A stretch of DNA of 64,000 nucleotides, taken from Salinimonas profundi. Its GTDB lineage: Bacteria; Pseudomonadota; Gammaproteobacteria; Enterobacterales; Alteromonadaceae. The first letter of the stretch is position 1. Each line of letters starts with the position of its first letter. Below the pieces are notes generated by a model. The model did no database searches. It was not told the origin of the DNA and saw only the letters and a program-made list of their open reading frames with translations. The position numbers and the translations under genes are program-made. Shown here one piece after another: positions 10,201 through 19,019 of the stretch. The stretch is taken from the NCBI RefSeq assembly GCF_014750655.1, contig NZ_JABBXD010000001.1, positions 862,372 through 926,371 on the forward strand, read 5' to 3'.

Positions 10201-10746
10201 ATGGCGACTGTAGGCTTTTCACTGTATATGGATATGCTGGACCAGGCCGTTACCGCGTTAAAAGAAGGGCGGGAACCGTCACTGGACGACAGCCTGGCCG
10301 GTCAGACCGATGTCGAGCTTAGAATACCGGCCCTGCTGCCCGAAGATTACATCCCGGATGTCAATACACGGCTTTCATTGTATAAACAGCTGGCCAGCTG
10401 TAATACCAAAGACGACATTGATGAGTTCCAGGTCGCACTCATTGACCGCTTTGGCTTGTTGCCGGATGCAGCAAAGAATCTGGTCAAGGTGGCAGAGCTT
10501 AAGCTTATTGCCCGCTCGCTGGGCATTTTAAAAATAGATTTGTCTGCTGCCGGCGGTACGATAGACTTCAGAGAAGATACCAGTGTGGACCCGGGCTATA
10601 TCATCAAACTGGTACAAACCAAGCCCGAGACATTTAAATTTGAAGGCAGTCAGAAGCTGAAACTCGTCAGTAAGACCGATTCAGCCAAAGATCGTATTGC
10701 CCTTATCGAAGGAGTACTTAATGACTTTTCCCGGGAGACGCGCTAA
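7255..10746 (+). CDS. mfd: Transcription-repair coupling factor Mfd
   Basis: 1163 residues, the usual length. The N-terminal UvrB-like domains bind UvrA; the RNA polymerase-interacting domain includes LDHGVGRYIGLQTL (about 500-515). The translocase motor is RecG-like: Walker A GDVGFGKTEVA (about 645), Walker B IIDEEHRFG (about 745), TATPIPRTL, and motif VI QLRGRVGRS. The C-terminal TRCF domain is present. Mfd pushes or dislodges RNA polymerase stalled at DNA lesions and recruits UvrA, directing nucleotide excision repair to transcribed strands; it also contributes to mutation under stress. ATG 7255 is preceded by AGGTGAT. The stop codon touches the ATG of the csiV-like gene, which implies translational coupling. 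Identification is certain. Confidence 0.98.
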   Translation: MTVKNTTLPLPKKKTEGRTQDHQQWGHLQGSSHALAAATAFENSQGPVVLLTADTPSAMKLQREIAFFLPSGDRHITLFPDWETLPYDMFSPHQDIISQRLETLYHFSSQRQGLFIVPVNTLMQRLAPVDYLNKYLLMLNKGQTIDREQFRRNLEQAGYLHVSQVMSHSEFCVRGSIIDLFPMGSERPFRLDLFDDEIESIRFFDPETQRSAEEVDEIRLLPAREFPTDKDAISLFRQQFLDRFEASQAQESVFAQVSKGTMPAGIEYYLPLFFDKTATLFDYLHPQTTLMLHGDLQQASDFFWNDVNERYEQHRYNVTRPLLKPDELFLPINALFEHIKQWPRISLKSEPLDNKAGQHNAPSQKLTEIALNPQKKQQAEALLSTLSNAAGNNGRTLFIAESAGRQENLLEILRKSDIRPTHFDSYQAFCDSDAPMGIAIGLVENSFSWQEQDSQLFIITETELLGYKISQRRLREKRATTDESAVIRNLAELSVGQPVVHLDHGVGRYIGLQTLDAGGVTTEYVCIEYAKQSKLYVPVSSLHYISRYTGGDVDHAPLHALGSDAWTKAKQKAAERVRDVAAELLDVYAKRAANPGFAYNIEWEEYQSFADSFPFEETADQQQAINAVIQDMGSPQAMDRLVCGDVGFGKTEVAMRAAFLAANQGKQVAILVPTTLLAQQHYENFKDRFAQWPFNIQVMSRFVSGKDQKSVIEGISNGQVDIVVGTHKLLSNDIKFNDLGLVIIDEEHRFGVRQKEKFKALRADVDILTLTATPIPRTLNMSLSGMRDLSIIATAPAKRLSIKTFVQQRNKPVIREAIMREILRGGQVYFLHNEVDTIEKTAQEIAEIVPEARIAVGHGQMRERELESIMSDFYHQRYNVLVCTTIIETGIDVPTANTIIMDRADNLGLAQLHQLRGRVGRSHHQAYAYLLTPHPKRMTRDAAKRLEAISNLEDLGAGFALATHDLEIRGAGELLGDDQSGQMATVGFSLYMDMLDQAVTALKEGREPSLDDSLAGQTDVELRIPALLPEDYIPDVNTRLSLYKQLASCNTKDDIDEFQVALIDRFGLLPDAAKNLVKVAELKLIARSLGILKIDLSAAGGTIDFREDTSVDPGYIIKLVQTKPETFKFEGSQKLKLVSKTDSAKDRIALIEGVLNDFSRETR

Positions 10747-12048
10747 ATGAGACAAGCGCTGTATGCATTCATCGCCCTGTCACTGAGTATATTGCCTGTT
10801 GCGGCGCAGGCTCAGCAAGACTGGTGGTTTGATGTCGAAGTGATTCTTTTTGACCGTGGGCAGTCACTGACATCACTGAAAGAGCAATTCGAATATACGC
10901 CGGGTCTGGGCGAAGCGCAGGCACGCTGGGATTTACTCAGTGCATTGTTTCAACCGGACATCAGTCGGCTTAAACAAACGTTGCCCATCTGTGACAAACC
11001 TGATTCACCACTTTGGGTAAAAAAACGTTCACTGCCTTTTATCACAGGCTACCGTCCAACCTTCGATTTGGATGAGGTGATAAAGGACAGTAAGAGAGCA
11101 GATAACGCAGACGCTCTGCAGCCTGTGCAAACATCCGGTTTAAATGCGCGCCAAAATATGGAAAGCGTAAGCCTTGCTGAGGCTGCCAGCCTGTGGCTGG
11201 AATTTCACGGGCCCGCGCCGCAAACCATTGACGTACCTGATGTCCGGTTTTGTGAGCCGGAGCAGCCATGGATCAGCTGGAAAGATAATCAATGGACAAT
11301 CTATCAGCCAGATAACCGGCTGCCCTACCCTGATGAAATGCCCATTGTGCCGGAAGGACGGGAAGATTTCGACGGCACGCCTCACATATTGCCCGGCGAT
11401 GCCCGTGAACTGACAAAATTGTCACAGCAGATTCGCCAGACACGAGGCCTGACACGCTTGCTGCACACTACCTGGCGTCAGCCAGTAGCATTCGGCCAGG
11501 ATAATGCCGCTTCGGTGCGATTATTCGCAGGCAAAGATTACAGCGATACGTTTACCGAACAGGGGCTTGCAAAAACAACGTTTGAAATACTCACGCCCGA
11601 TGCAGATACGCTGGAAGCCAATGCAAAAGAACAGGAAGACTTTTTCTATGCGTTACAAAAGCGATTGCAAAATGCACAGCCGGTGACATTTAATCAGATG
11701 ATGGCAGCCGCACAATCTGGCGAAGAGGAAAACCGCGATACGCCGGCGAATATTATTTCATCAGGCACCGCAGGCCCGCTTTGGCAAATCGACGGATACC
11801 TGAAAGTGTATCTGAAGAATATTAACAGGGTGCCCTATCTGCATATCGACTCCAAATTGTTTTATCGCCAGCCCATTCCGGTTGACGCAGTTAAAGATGC
11901 TGACACTCAATCGGAATACGAGTTGGTCGCCGTCTCGTTTCATCAGATGCGCCGGGTCATCAGCAAACAGTTGCATTATTTTGACCACCCGCTTTTTGGC
12001 ATGGTGGTTAAAATCAGACGCTTTAAAACGCCGGAGAGCTTTAAATGA
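10747..12048 (+). CDS. csiV: CsiV-family periplasmic peptidoglycan-binding protein
   Basis: 433 residues with a signal peptide ending near AQAQQ. The mature start DWWFDVEVILFDRG and the C-terminal part, containing a putative LWQIDGYLKVYLKNINRVPY strand pattern and PIPVDA..., fit the CsiV family (Pfam peptidoglycan-binding protein CsiV). In Vibrio cholerae CsiV was described as a periplasmic protein needed for normal cell shape that acts through the LpoA/PBP1A cell-wall synthase. Its start codon immediately follows the mfd stop (0 nt) and its end overlaps the next gene by 4 nt, so the three are translationally coupled. No catalytic motif is visible. Family assignment is by remembered similarity; function in this organism is inferred. 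Confidence 0.78.
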   Translation: MRQALYAFIALSLSILPVAAQAQQDWWFDVEVILFDRGQSLTSLKEQFEYTPGLGEAQARWDLLSALFQPDISRLKQTLPICDKPDSPLWVKKRSLPFITGYRPTFDLDEVIKDSKRADNADALQPVQTSGLNARQNMESVSLAEAASLWLEFHGPAPQTIDVPDVRFCEPEQPWISWKDNQWTIYQPDNRLPYPDEMPIVPEGREDFDGTPHILPGDARELTKLSQQIRQTRGLTRLLHTTWRQPVAFGQDNAASVRLFAGKDYSDTFTEQGLAKTTFEILTPDADTLEANAKEQEDFFYALQKRLQNAQPVTFNQMMAAAQSGEEENRDTPANIISSGTAGPLWQIDGYLKVYLKNINRVPYLHIDSKLFYRQPIPVDAVKDADTQSEYELVAVSFHQMRRVISKQLHYFDHPLFGMVVKIRRFKTPESFK

Positions 12049-12569
12049 AAATTTATACCCGCGGCGGCGATGAGGGCCAGACCCGCATTTATGCAGACAA
12101 GCCGCTTAAAGTCAGTAAGGATGATGCCATTTTGCGCTGTTATGGCGATATTGATGAACTCAACAGCCACATTGGTGTGCTCATCAGCTTATCCGAAATA
12201 CATCAGGATTATCTGCAACATATTCAGCAGCATCTGTTTCAGCTAGGGTATGTCATCTCAGCAACTTCATCGTTACACGATAATGATGTCACTGCGCTTG
12301 AGCAGCAAATTGATGCACTTAGTGACACCCTCCCTGCGCAAACTCACTTTATTTTGCCCGGTGGCTGCCACGCTGCCGCACAAGCCCATGTGTGCAGAAC
12401 TGTGTGCCGGCGCGCAGAACGAACCCTGGTGAGCGTGGCAAAAAGCCAGGATGTCAGCGCGGCGGCTCTGGCTTATATCAACCGGCTGTCAGATTACTTT
12501 TTTGTACTAGCCCGCAGCCTGAACCAGCATGCGGATATTGCCGATGTCGGTGTGCCAACCAGAGCATAA
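12045..12569 (+). CDS. PduO-type ATP:cob(I)alamin adenosyltransferase
   Basis: 174 residues. The N-terminal ATP-binding motif KIYTRGGDEGQTRI is the hallmark of PduO/MMAB enzymes, and CYGDIDELNSHIG plus the C-terminal VCRRAERTLV and YINRLSDYFFVLAR helices carry the other conserved residues of the trimer. The enzyme moves adenosyl from ATP to reduced cobalamin, giving coenzyme B12. The gene starts at the ATGA overlap with csiV. No cobalamin synthesis gene or B12-dependent mutase is in the window, so the physiological partner is not visible. It ends 40 nt before the convergent transporter gene; no strong terminator hairpin is obvious in that gap. Confidence 0.92.
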   Translation: MKIYTRGGDEGQTRIYADKPLKVSKDDAILRCYGDIDELNSHIGVLISLSEIHQDYLQHIQQHLFQLGYVISATSSLHDNDVTALEQQIDALSDTLPAQTHFILPGGCHAAAQAHVCRTVCRRAERTLVSVAKSQDVSAAALAYINRLSDYFFVLARSLNQHADIADVGVPTRA

Positions 12570-12609
12570 CGCACGGCACCTTAACCTGTTAATCGTTTGC
12601 GCATGCGCG

Positions 12610-13983
12610 CTACCATAACCGTGTCACGGCAACTCCTGCCGTGACCACAAATGCCATGATCACGTTTAATACCGCCCCTTCCCGAGCCATTTGTTTAACC
12701 GAAAGCTCACCACTGCTGTAAACAATGGTATTGGTCGGGGTGGCGACCGGCATCATAAACGCACAGCTGGCACTGATGGCAGCTGGCATCATCAGTATGA
12801 GCGGGTCGACATCAATCGCAACCGCCGCGCCTGCAAGTATGGGCATAAGTAGCGTGGCTGTGGCTGTATTTGACGTCACTTCCGTCACAAAGCTGACGAC
12901 CAGACACAGCACCAGTAAGACGGCCAGAATCGGATACATCCCCACACCGCTGAATGCCTCTCCCAGCAACCGGCTCAGGCCGGATTCGGTAAACGCTCCG
13001 GCAAGGCAGATACCGCCGGCGTAAACAAGCAACAACCCCCAGGGAATACTGGTTGCTGTGTCCCAGTCCAGAATCTGACCCGGCTTGTCTTTATCGCCGT
13101 CAGGAATCAAACACATAAGAATGACCCCCGCCACTGCGATTGTGCTGTCGCCGATGTTCGGCATGCCCAGCCACTGCGTCCAGTAGGGGCGGAAGATCCA
13201 GGCCATAGCAATAGCAATGAAGGCGATCAGCACGCGTCGCTCTGCTATTCTCCACGGTCCCGCTTCGGGTAAGTCGATATCAGACATCGGTCCGACATTA
13301 CGCGTTAACCATATCGCCATTAAAGGAATACCGGTCAGCACGATAGGTACCGCTGTGCTCATCCAGTTTAAAAAACTGATTTGCTCGCCGGTGGTCTGGG
13401 TGTACACACTCATAAATATAATATTAGGCGGTGTACCAATGGGCGTGCCGATACCGCCGACACTGGCCGCATACGCTACGCCCAACAGCAGCGCGGTGGC
13501 AAGACGTGGCGACTGCATTGAATGAATAATTGCCATAGCAATAGGCAGCAGCATCAGTGCAGTGGCAGTGTTTGATATCCACATACTGAGCAGCGCCGAA
13601 GTCAGCATGAAGGCGATAACCAGGCGCCTGGCACTACCGGCCCCGGTAAGCTTGATCATATAGACGGCCAGGCGACGATGTACGCCGGATTTTTCCAGCG
13701 ATTTAGATAACATAAAGGCGCCCATCAGTAACAGGATGACGTGACTGCCCAGCGCGCTTGCGGCCTGGTTGTAGGTCATTACGCCCGCCATGGGAAATGC
13801 CACAAACGGTATCAATGCGGTCAGGCCTAGCGGCAACGCCTCGGTGATCCACAGCATCGCCACCAGGACCGTCAGTCCACCGGTAATCGCCTGCTCATCA
13901 GTTAATCCCGTGGTTGACAGATACAACCACATGACCACACTGCTTAGCGTACTTAGCCCAATCCATTTATAATTAACGGTCAT
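12610..13983 (-). CDS. DASS-family (SLC13) dicarboxylate/anion symporter
   Basis: 457 residues with about 11-12 hydrophobic segments. Two family signatures are visible: WISNTATALMLLPIAMA in the first half and TEVTSNTATATLLMPILA in the second, the SNT repeats that shape the substrate and sodium sites in the inverted repeat fold. PIGTPPNIIF and MPVATPTNTIVYSSG are the matching re-entrant loops. These carriers import di- or tricarboxylates, or sulfate, with sodium across the inner membrane. Its first 11 bases overlap the end of nagZ, so the two form a minus-strand operon. The link between wall-sugar recycling and this carrier is not evident, and the substrate cannot be assigned from sequence. 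Confidence 0.9.
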   Translation of the reverse strand: MTVNYKWIGLSTLSSVVMWLYLSTTGLTDEQAITGGLTVLVAMLWITEALPLGLTALIPFVAFPMAGVMTYNQAASALGSHVILLLMGAFMLSKSLEKSGVHRRLAVYMIKLTGAGSARRLVIAFMLTSALLSMWISNTATALMLLPIAMAIIHSMQSPRLATALLLGVAYAASVGGIGTPIGTPPNIIFMSVYTQTTGEQISFLNWMSTAVPIVLTGIPLMAIWLTRNVGPMSDIDLPEAGPWRIAERRVLIAFIAIAMAWIFRPYWTQWLGMPNIGDSTIAVAGVILMCLIPDGDKDKPGQILDWDTATSIPWGLLLVYAGGICLAGAFTESGLSRLLGEAFSGVGMYPILAVLLVLCLVVSFVTEVTSNTATATLLMPILAGAAVAIDVDPLILMMPAAISASCAFMMPVATPTNTIVYSSGELSVKQMAREGAVLNVIMAFVVTAGVAVTRLW

Positions 13984-14962
13984 AGCGTGCTAACAATTTT
14001 ATGGCGTGTTGGTAATGATTATCAGCATCTGCCGCCGGACGACGGGCAAGCAGTGTCTCAAGACGCGGATTTTGATATGTGAACTCACTCAGGTTATCCA
14101 GAATGTGAATTGCACCGGCGGCATTATTACAGGCCAGCACCATATCGCACCCGGCATTTAGTGCCGCTTCGGCCCGCTCTGTATAGTTGCCGGCAACGCT
14201 GGCGCCGTGCATAGAGAGATCGTCCGAGAATATCACCCCGTTAAATTGCAGCGACTGGCGCAGGATCTTCTGCAGCCAATATGGCGAGAACCCGGCCGGG
14301 TTTTCATCTGCCTGAGCGTAAATAACATGGGCAGGCATTATTGCATCGATATCGGCGATTAACGCACGAAAGGGATGCATATCAGCGGCGGTTATTGCCT
14401 GGAGGTCACGCTCATCCACGGGTAGCGCTACATGCGAATCTGGCACCACGCTACCATGTCCGGGGAAATGCTTGGCGGTGGCCGGCATGCCCTGATGCTG
14501 CATCGCATGAATAAGGGGGCGTGCAATTCTGATCACCTCCTCAGGCGCATCGGAAAATGCCCGGTCACCGATGACTTGTGACTGACGATTAACATCCAGT
14601 ACCGGGCCAAAACTTAAGTCAATGCCGACTTGTTTTAATTCCCACGCAAGAATATGCCCGCAGGCCGAGGCCAATGCTTCCTGATCGGCTGCGCTGCTGG
14701 TCAACTGAGCAATGTTGCCCATGGCGGGAATGGCAGAGAAATGTTCGCGAAAACGCTGAACCCGGCCGCCCTCATGGTCCACACCGATGATCAGACGCCG
14801 TTTGGCGGCTTGTTGAATCTCCTGCGTCAAAGCCCGCAGCTGGCGTTTATCATGGTAGTTGCGGCTGAATAAAATGACGCCCCCGACCATAGGGTGCTGC
14901 AAAATCTCCCGTTCTTCTGTGCTTAACTCGTAGCTTGCACAGTCGAGCATTAACGGCCCCAT
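13973..14962 (-). CDS. nagZ: Beta-N-acetylhexosaminidase NagZ
   Basis: 329 residues from ATG 14962, which has AGGAG five bases upstream; the frame extends nine codons to a TTG but known NagZ proteins begin with the MGPL sequence seen here. GH3 one-domain NagZ marks are complete: GVDHEGGRVQRF near 60-71, the catalytic loop KHFPGHGSVVPDSH (164-177, with the Asp-His dyad) and the nucleophile in FSDDLSM (D249). The cytoplasmic enzyme removes GlcNAc from anhydromuropeptides during cell-wall recycling, and in many gammaproteobacteria its product controls ampC induction. It overlaps the downstream transporter gene by 11 nt and is divergent from the acylase gene at 15038. Confidence 0.96.
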   Translation of the reverse strand: MGPLMLDCASYELSTEEREILQHPMVGGVILFSRNYHDKRQLRALTQEIQQAAKRRLIIGVDHEGGRVQRFREHFSAIPAMGNIAQLTSSAADQEALASACGHILAWELKQVGIDLSFGPVLDVNRQSQVIGDRAFSDAPEEVIRIARPLIHAMQHQGMPATAKHFPGHGSVVPDSHVALPVDERDLQAITAADMHPFRALIADIDAIMPAHVIYAQADENPAGFSPYWLQKILRQSLQFNGVIFSDDLSMHGASVAGNYTERAEAALNAGCDMVLACNNAAGAIHILDNLSEFTYQNPRLETLLARRPAADADNHYQHAIKLLARYDR

Positions 14963-15037
14963 GTAGACTCCTGCTGGTTTATTCTTCAATTAGCGCGTGA
15001 TACCCGATAGGATAGAGAAAAACAAGGAGTAACTCAC

Positions 15038-17332
15038 GTGCTAAATTGGATGAAATGGTTATTTATCAGTCTGTTGATTTTATTGCTGTTAGCCGTTGGC
15101 GCTGTTTTTTTCACCTTTAACCAGAGTCTGCCGCAACTGGACGGAGATGTTCGCGCTCCCGGTCTGCAGTCACAGGCCGTGCTTGCCCGGGATGAACTTG
15201 GTCAGGCGATTATAACGGGCGATTCGAGACTGGACGCGGCTTATGCACTGGGCGTGGCCCATGGCCAGGATCGGTTTTTCCAGATGGATTTACAGCGACG
15301 TGCCGCAGCCGGTGAGCTATCTCAATGGGTGGGCGAGCGCGCCCTTGAGGTCGATAAGCAGGCACGGTTTCATCAGTTTCGTCAGCGGGCCCGACAAATT
15401 TTAACCACGTTACCTGATACGCAACGTCAGTTACTTCAGCGCTATTCCCAAGGCGTCAATTTTGCCTTATCCAGAATGGGTTCGCGGCCCTTTGAATACT
15501 GGCTGACATTGTCAACGCCGAAACCCTGGACGCCGGAAGATAGCCTGTTAGTGGTATTCAGTATGTACATGGACTTACAGCTTGGACAGGTGGAGCTGGA
15601 TCTGGCCAGAACCGGGCTCACCCGGTACTTCGGACAATCCATGCTGGTTTTTTTAAATGCCCCTTCACGCTACCAGGCAGCGCTGGATGGCAGTAAGCTT
15701 TCTCCATACCAAGGTAACATTCCCAGCCTGGAAACGCCGTTTACAGCGTTATGGCACGGCACGGCGCCGCCTGATATCGGCAGTAACAACTGGGGAGTAA
15801 GCGGTGCCCTTACCGACTCGGGCAGCGCGATGATAGCCAACGACATGCACCTTGGGCTGCGCGTACCGATCATCTGGTACAGGGCACAGCTAAACTATCC
15901 TTCGGATAACAGCGGCGAGCAGGTACAGGTATCGGGCGTGACGCTTCCTGGGCTACCGGGTGTGGTGGTTGGCACCAACGGTAAAATCGCCTGGGGTTTC
16001 ACAAATGCCAATCTGGATAACATTGACTGGCTGGCGCTGGATGATAACCATGATACCTGGCAGGTCATTGAAGACATTTCCCTGCCAGACGGCAGCTATT
16101 CTTACCATATCACGATGAGCGAATTCGGGCCGGTCAGGGAGATTGATGGCCAGCGTTACGCGCTAAAATGGGTCGCTCACCAGCCTTACGCCGTTAACCT
16201 GAATATCGTGAATTTGGATGAGGCAACTTCCGTCAGCGAGGCAATCAGTATTGCCCGGCAAATTCGCATCCCCGTGCAGAATATGGTGATTGCTGATGCA
16301 GCAGGCACGATCGCCTGGACACCGGCCGGGGCTGTCACCGCACGTTCTACCCCGACGGCAACAGCCGTGCCGGCAGGACAATACGATGCGAGCTGGTCAG
16401 AAAATGTCACGCAACTACCGGTTTACCAGTCACCAAAATATCCGCGCATATGGACCGCTAATGCCCGAGTGATTTCTGCTGATGAACTTCAGCGATTTGG
16501 TGACGGCGGGTATGCGTTGGGTGCCAGAAGTCAGCAAATCAAGCAGCGTCTGATGGAAAAAGAGGTGTTCAGCGAACAAGATTTTTATGCCATTCAACTG
16601 GATAACGAGGCGCTGTTCTTAACGCGATGGCATGCGCTGTTGAAGGACACGCTGGGGCAGGCTGATGGTGATTACACACAGGCCTTGTCGGCACTTGAAA
16701 ACTGGCAGGCATGCGCCTGTGAGTCGTCGGTAGGTTATACGCTGGTAAAACATTTCAGAGCGCGGCTCATCAATATGCTGTTGTCGCCTATATTTAGCAA
16801 ACTGGAAGCGAGCGGCTACAAACCAAACGGATTGTTACGGCAGGTTGAGCCAGCTATATGGCAATTGCTGGACAGTCAGCCGGATGACTGGCTACCTGCA
16901 GATACAAAAAGCTGGCAAGCATTGAAACTCACTGCATTTGAAAAAAGCACAGAGGCATTGCTTAGCGAGGCTGGTACTGGCAGCACCATGGATGATCTTA
17001 ACTGGGGAAAGGTCAATGCACTGCGTGTATCACACCCTTTCGCCAGCACCGTTCCGCTGGTTGGAAAACATCTTAATATGCCGGTTGTAAGCGGCTTCGG
17101 CGATACCTTTATGCCCGCCGTACAGGGGCCGGCCTTTGGCGCATCACAGCGCTTTTTTGTCCGCCCGGGTGAGCTTGAAAAAGCGATTCTGACACTGCCC
17201 GGCGGCCAGTCAGGTCATCCGCTTTCTCCCTTTTATAAAACGGGTTTTGATGACTATGTATCAGGCCGCGACACACCGTTATTACCCGGTAAACCAATTT
17301 ATACCCTTACCCTGACACCGGAGAACGGATGA
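15038..17332 (+). CDS. Penicillin acylase-family (Ntn) amidohydrolase
   Basis: 764 residues with one N-terminal membrane or signal segment (about 5-27). The single-chain precursor plan is visible: alpha subunit, a spacer, then the autocleavage site DIGSNNWGVSG. Cleavage before Ser249 would expose it as the N-terminal nucleophile. The downstream NDMHLGLRVPIIWY and VGTNGKIAWGFTN (oxyanion Asn) are typical of S45 enzymes. Members hydrolyse beta-lactam side chains, acyl-homoserine lactones or other N-acyl amides; which one cannot be told, though quorum-signal or lipid amide degradation is common in marine relatives. The start is GTG 15038, supported by AAGGAG at 8 nt. Its stop overlaps the ybaK start (ATGA). 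It is divergent from nagZ over 75 bp. Confidence 0.92.
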   Translation: MLNWMKWLFISLLILLLLAVGAVFFTFNQSLPQLDGDVRAPGLQSQAVLARDELGQAIITGDSRLDAAYALGVAHGQDRFFQMDLQRRAAAGELSQWVGERALEVDKQARFHQFRQRARQILTTLPDTQRQLLQRYSQGVNFALSRMGSRPFEYWLTLSTPKPWTPEDSLLVVFSMYMDLQLGQVELDLARTGLTRYFGQSMLVFLNAPSRYQAALDGSKLSPYQGNIPSLETPFTALWHGTAPPDIGSNNWGVSGALTDSGSAMIANDMHLGLRVPIIWYRAQLNYPSDNSGEQVQVSGVTLPGLPGVVVGTNGKIAWGFTNANLDNIDWLALDDNHDTWQVIEDISLPDGSYSYHITMSEFGPVREIDGQRYALKWVAHQPYAVNLNIVNLDEATSVSEAISIARQIRIPVQNMVIADAAGTIAWTPAGAVTARSTPTATAVPAGQYDASWSENVTQLPVYQSPKYPRIWTANARVISADELQRFGDGGYALGARSQQIKQRLMEKEVFSEQDFYAIQLDNEALFLTRWHALLKDTLGQADGDYTQALSALENWQACACESSVGYTLVKHFRARLINMLLSPIFSKLEASGYKPNGLLRQVEPAIWQLLDSQPDDWLPADTKSWQALKLTAFEKSTEALLSEAGTGSTMDDLNWGKVNALRVSHPFASTVPLVGKHLNMPVVSGFGDTFMPAVQGPAFGASQRFFVRPGELEKAILTLPGGQSGHPLSPFYKTGFDDYVSGRDTPLLPGKPIYTLTLTPENG

Positions 17333-17796
17333 CGCCTGCCATCAAGCTTTTACAGCGAAAAAAAATACCGTTTACCGTACACGAGTTCGGCCACGATCCA
17401 TCGGTGAGCTCCTACGGTGAAGAAGCGGCCAGCAAATTAAATGTTCCCGCTGAGCAGGTATTCAAAACACTGGTCGCACAATTATCGGATGACCGTCTGG
17501 CTGTGGCGCTGGTCCCAGTTACCGCAATGCTCGATACAAAGAAGCTGGCATCGGTTTGTAACTCAAAAAAAGCCGCGATGGCTGACCGCGATGCAATCAG
17601 CCGGCTTACCGGATATCTGCCAGGTGCCGTGAGCCCGCTGGCTCAGCGGCAGCAACTGCTTACCGTCATCGATGAGCAGGCTGAAGCATTTACCGCCGTA
17701 TATATCAGTGCCGGCAAGCGTGGCGTTGATATTTGCATTGCGCCGAAAGATTTGCTGACACTAACCAATGGTGTGTGTGCTGCCATCAGCAAATAG
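17329..17796 (+). CDS. ybaK: Cys-tRNA(Pro)/Cys-tRNA(Cys) deacylase YbaK
   Basis: 155 residues. MTPAIKLLQRKKIPF, the conserved lysine context VFKTLVA, TGYLPGAVSPLAQR and SAGKRGVDICIAP align closely with the E. coli protein. YbaK is a free-standing editing domain that clears cysteine wrongly attached to tRNA(Pro) by prolyl-tRNA synthetase. It is translationally coupled to the acylase gene through a 4-nt overlap, and its 3' end overlaps the convergent rhodanese gene by 11 nt. No functional link to the acylase is apparent. Confidence 0.93.
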   Translation: MTPAIKLLQRKKIPFTVHEFGHDPSVSSYGEEAASKLNVPAEQVFKTLVAQLSDDRLAVALVPVTAMLDTKKLASVCNSKKAAMADRDAISRLTGYLPGAVSPLAQRQQLLTVIDEQAEAFTAVYISAGKRGVDICIAPKDLLTLTNGVCAAISK

Positions 17797-18175
17797 TGGC
17801 GTCTTTACATTTTGCAACAGGCAGGCCCGCACTTTGCCAGGCCTGATATCCCCCTTTTACAGAATAACAGTGCTGAATCCCCATGTTCTGTAGCGACTGC
17901 GCGGCCAAAACAGATCGCGCACCAGAGCGGCAATACAGGTAAACTGGCACGCTCGTTTTTCCTGCAGCGCGATTTTCCAACAGGGCTACTATATGGCTTT
18001 CAAGAATACCCCTGGGGCAGCATACAGCAGACGGTATGACACCCTGCTCCCACTCAGAGGGCTCTCTGATATCAATCACCAGACAGGTAGCGTTTAGCGC
18101 GTCTGCCAAGGTAGTTACATCGGTTTCCTTTACATCTTTTATGATGTCGCTGACATACTGCTGAAATGATTTCAT
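17786..18175 (-). CDS. Single-domain rhodanese (sulfurtransferase)
   Basis: 129 residues from ATG 18175, chosen because AGGAGG lies just upstream; the frame runs on by 23 codons without family support. VIDIREPSEWEQG, with the conserved Asp-Arg and Glu, and the active-site loop YCRSGARS (Cys82) followed by GGYQAW are standard for single-domain rhodaneses. The loop length fits sulfur rather than phosphate chemistry. The enzyme is expected to carry a persulfide on Cys82 and pass sulfane sulfur among thiosulfate, glutathione and cyanide-like acceptors in the cytoplasm. It lies 8 nt behind the TauE gene on the same strand and belongs with the sulfur module across 17.8-21.05 kb. Confidence 0.93.
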   Translation of the reverse strand: MKSFQQYVSDIIKDVKETDVTTLADALNATCLVIDIREPSEWEQGVIPSAVCCPRGILESHIVALLENRAAGKTSVPVYLYCRSGARSVLAAQSLQNMGIQHCYSVKGGYQAWQSAGLPVAKCKDATIC

Positions 18176-18183
18176 GGCTCCTC

Positions 18184-18960
18184 CTAACCTGGCATTGAAA
18201 GCGTTCTGATGACAAGGGACGCTGCGATAAGTAACAAACACCACGCAAACAGACGGCGTACTTTATGTGCCGGTAACTTTGTGGCTACGAACTGACCGGC
18301 AATCACTCCGGCGACCCCGAATCCACAGAGGGTCAGTAGGATTCCCCCATGCCATTGCGGTGCATTGTCCGTTACAACCAACGAAACCGCAGCCACCAGC
18401 GTGTTCAGTACAATCAGAACCAGACTGGTCGCGGTGGCCCGTATCATTGACAGGCCGGCGAACAGTACCAGTGCAGGCACAATCAAAAAGCCGCCGCCCA
18501 CGCCCACCAGCCCTGTGATTGCGCCAGTCCCGGCCCCCACCGCCAGAATTTTCAGCGCCCCTGCATTTGTGGTGTTGTTAGTAGAAGGGGCGCGTAGCAT
18601 TTTGATAGCAGCAACAATCATCAGCACCACCAATACTCCCATTTGCCAGTTAGCAGAGATCACGGCTCCTAGTAGTGCGCCCAGCGCGGCCGACGGTGCG
18701 CTTGACAGCGCAAACAGTAACAGCGTTTTGCCATCCGGCATGCTGTCATGTCGCCGCAAATTAATCAGCGAGCCGGTGAAAGCAATAACACCCACCACCA
18801 CGAGCGAATGTGCAATTGCCGCCTTCTCATCCAGACCGACCAGAAAGATTAATGCAGGGACGGTCAGAATAGCCCCGCCCGCGCCAAGTACCCCCAGACT
18901 CAGGCCAATTATTATTCCGCTTAACATCGTTAAAATGACAATCACGCTTGCAAACCACAC
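18184..18960 (-). CDS. TauE/SafE-family sulfite/organosulfonate exporter
   Basis: About 258 residues with seven to eight membrane segments and the two matched glycine-rich repeats GLSLGVLGAGGAILTVP and GLVGVGGGFLIVPAL that define the family. Members export sulfite, sulfoacetate or related anions. Placed between a rhodanese and a persulfide dioxygenase, it would remove the sulfite made by the dioxygenase. The start is uncertain: GTG 18960 is the longest, but its GGG is too close for a ribosome site; GTG 18945 or ATG 18927 are alternatives. It is divergent from the dioxygenase gene, with the palindrome at 18971-18987 in between. Confidence 0.9.
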   Translation of the reverse strand: MWFASVIVILTMLSGIIIGLSLGVLGAGGAILTVPALIFLVGLDEKAAIAHSLVVVGVIAFTGSLINLRRHDSMPDGKTLLLFALSSAPSAALGALLGAVISANWQMGVLVVLMIVAAIKMLRAPSTNNTTNAGALKILAVGAGTGAITGLVGVGGGFLIVPALVLFAGLSMIRATATSLVLIVLNTLVAAVSLVVTDNAPQWHGGILLTLCGFGVAGVIAGQFVATKLPAHKVRRLFAWCLLLIAASLVIRTLSMPG

Positions 18961-18970
18961 CCCTTATTTC

Positions 18971-18987
18971 GTATATTATAAATATAC
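18971..18987. promoter_or_regulatory. Palindromic operator between the two sulfur-module arms (candidate BigR/SqrR-type site)
   Basis: Perfect inverted repeat GTATATT-ATA-AATATAC in the 59-bp spacer between the TauE start and the dioxygenase start. It is AT-rich and would overlap -10 elements for both directions. An ArsR-family repressor with a sensing cysteine pair is the last gene of the plus-strand arm, so repression of both arms from this one site is the simplest reading. The sequence is seen; the binding is inferred. Confidence 0.65.
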
Positions 18988-19019
18988 AATTTAAAGTAAA
19001 TGGTTTGCAAGGTTTCCTT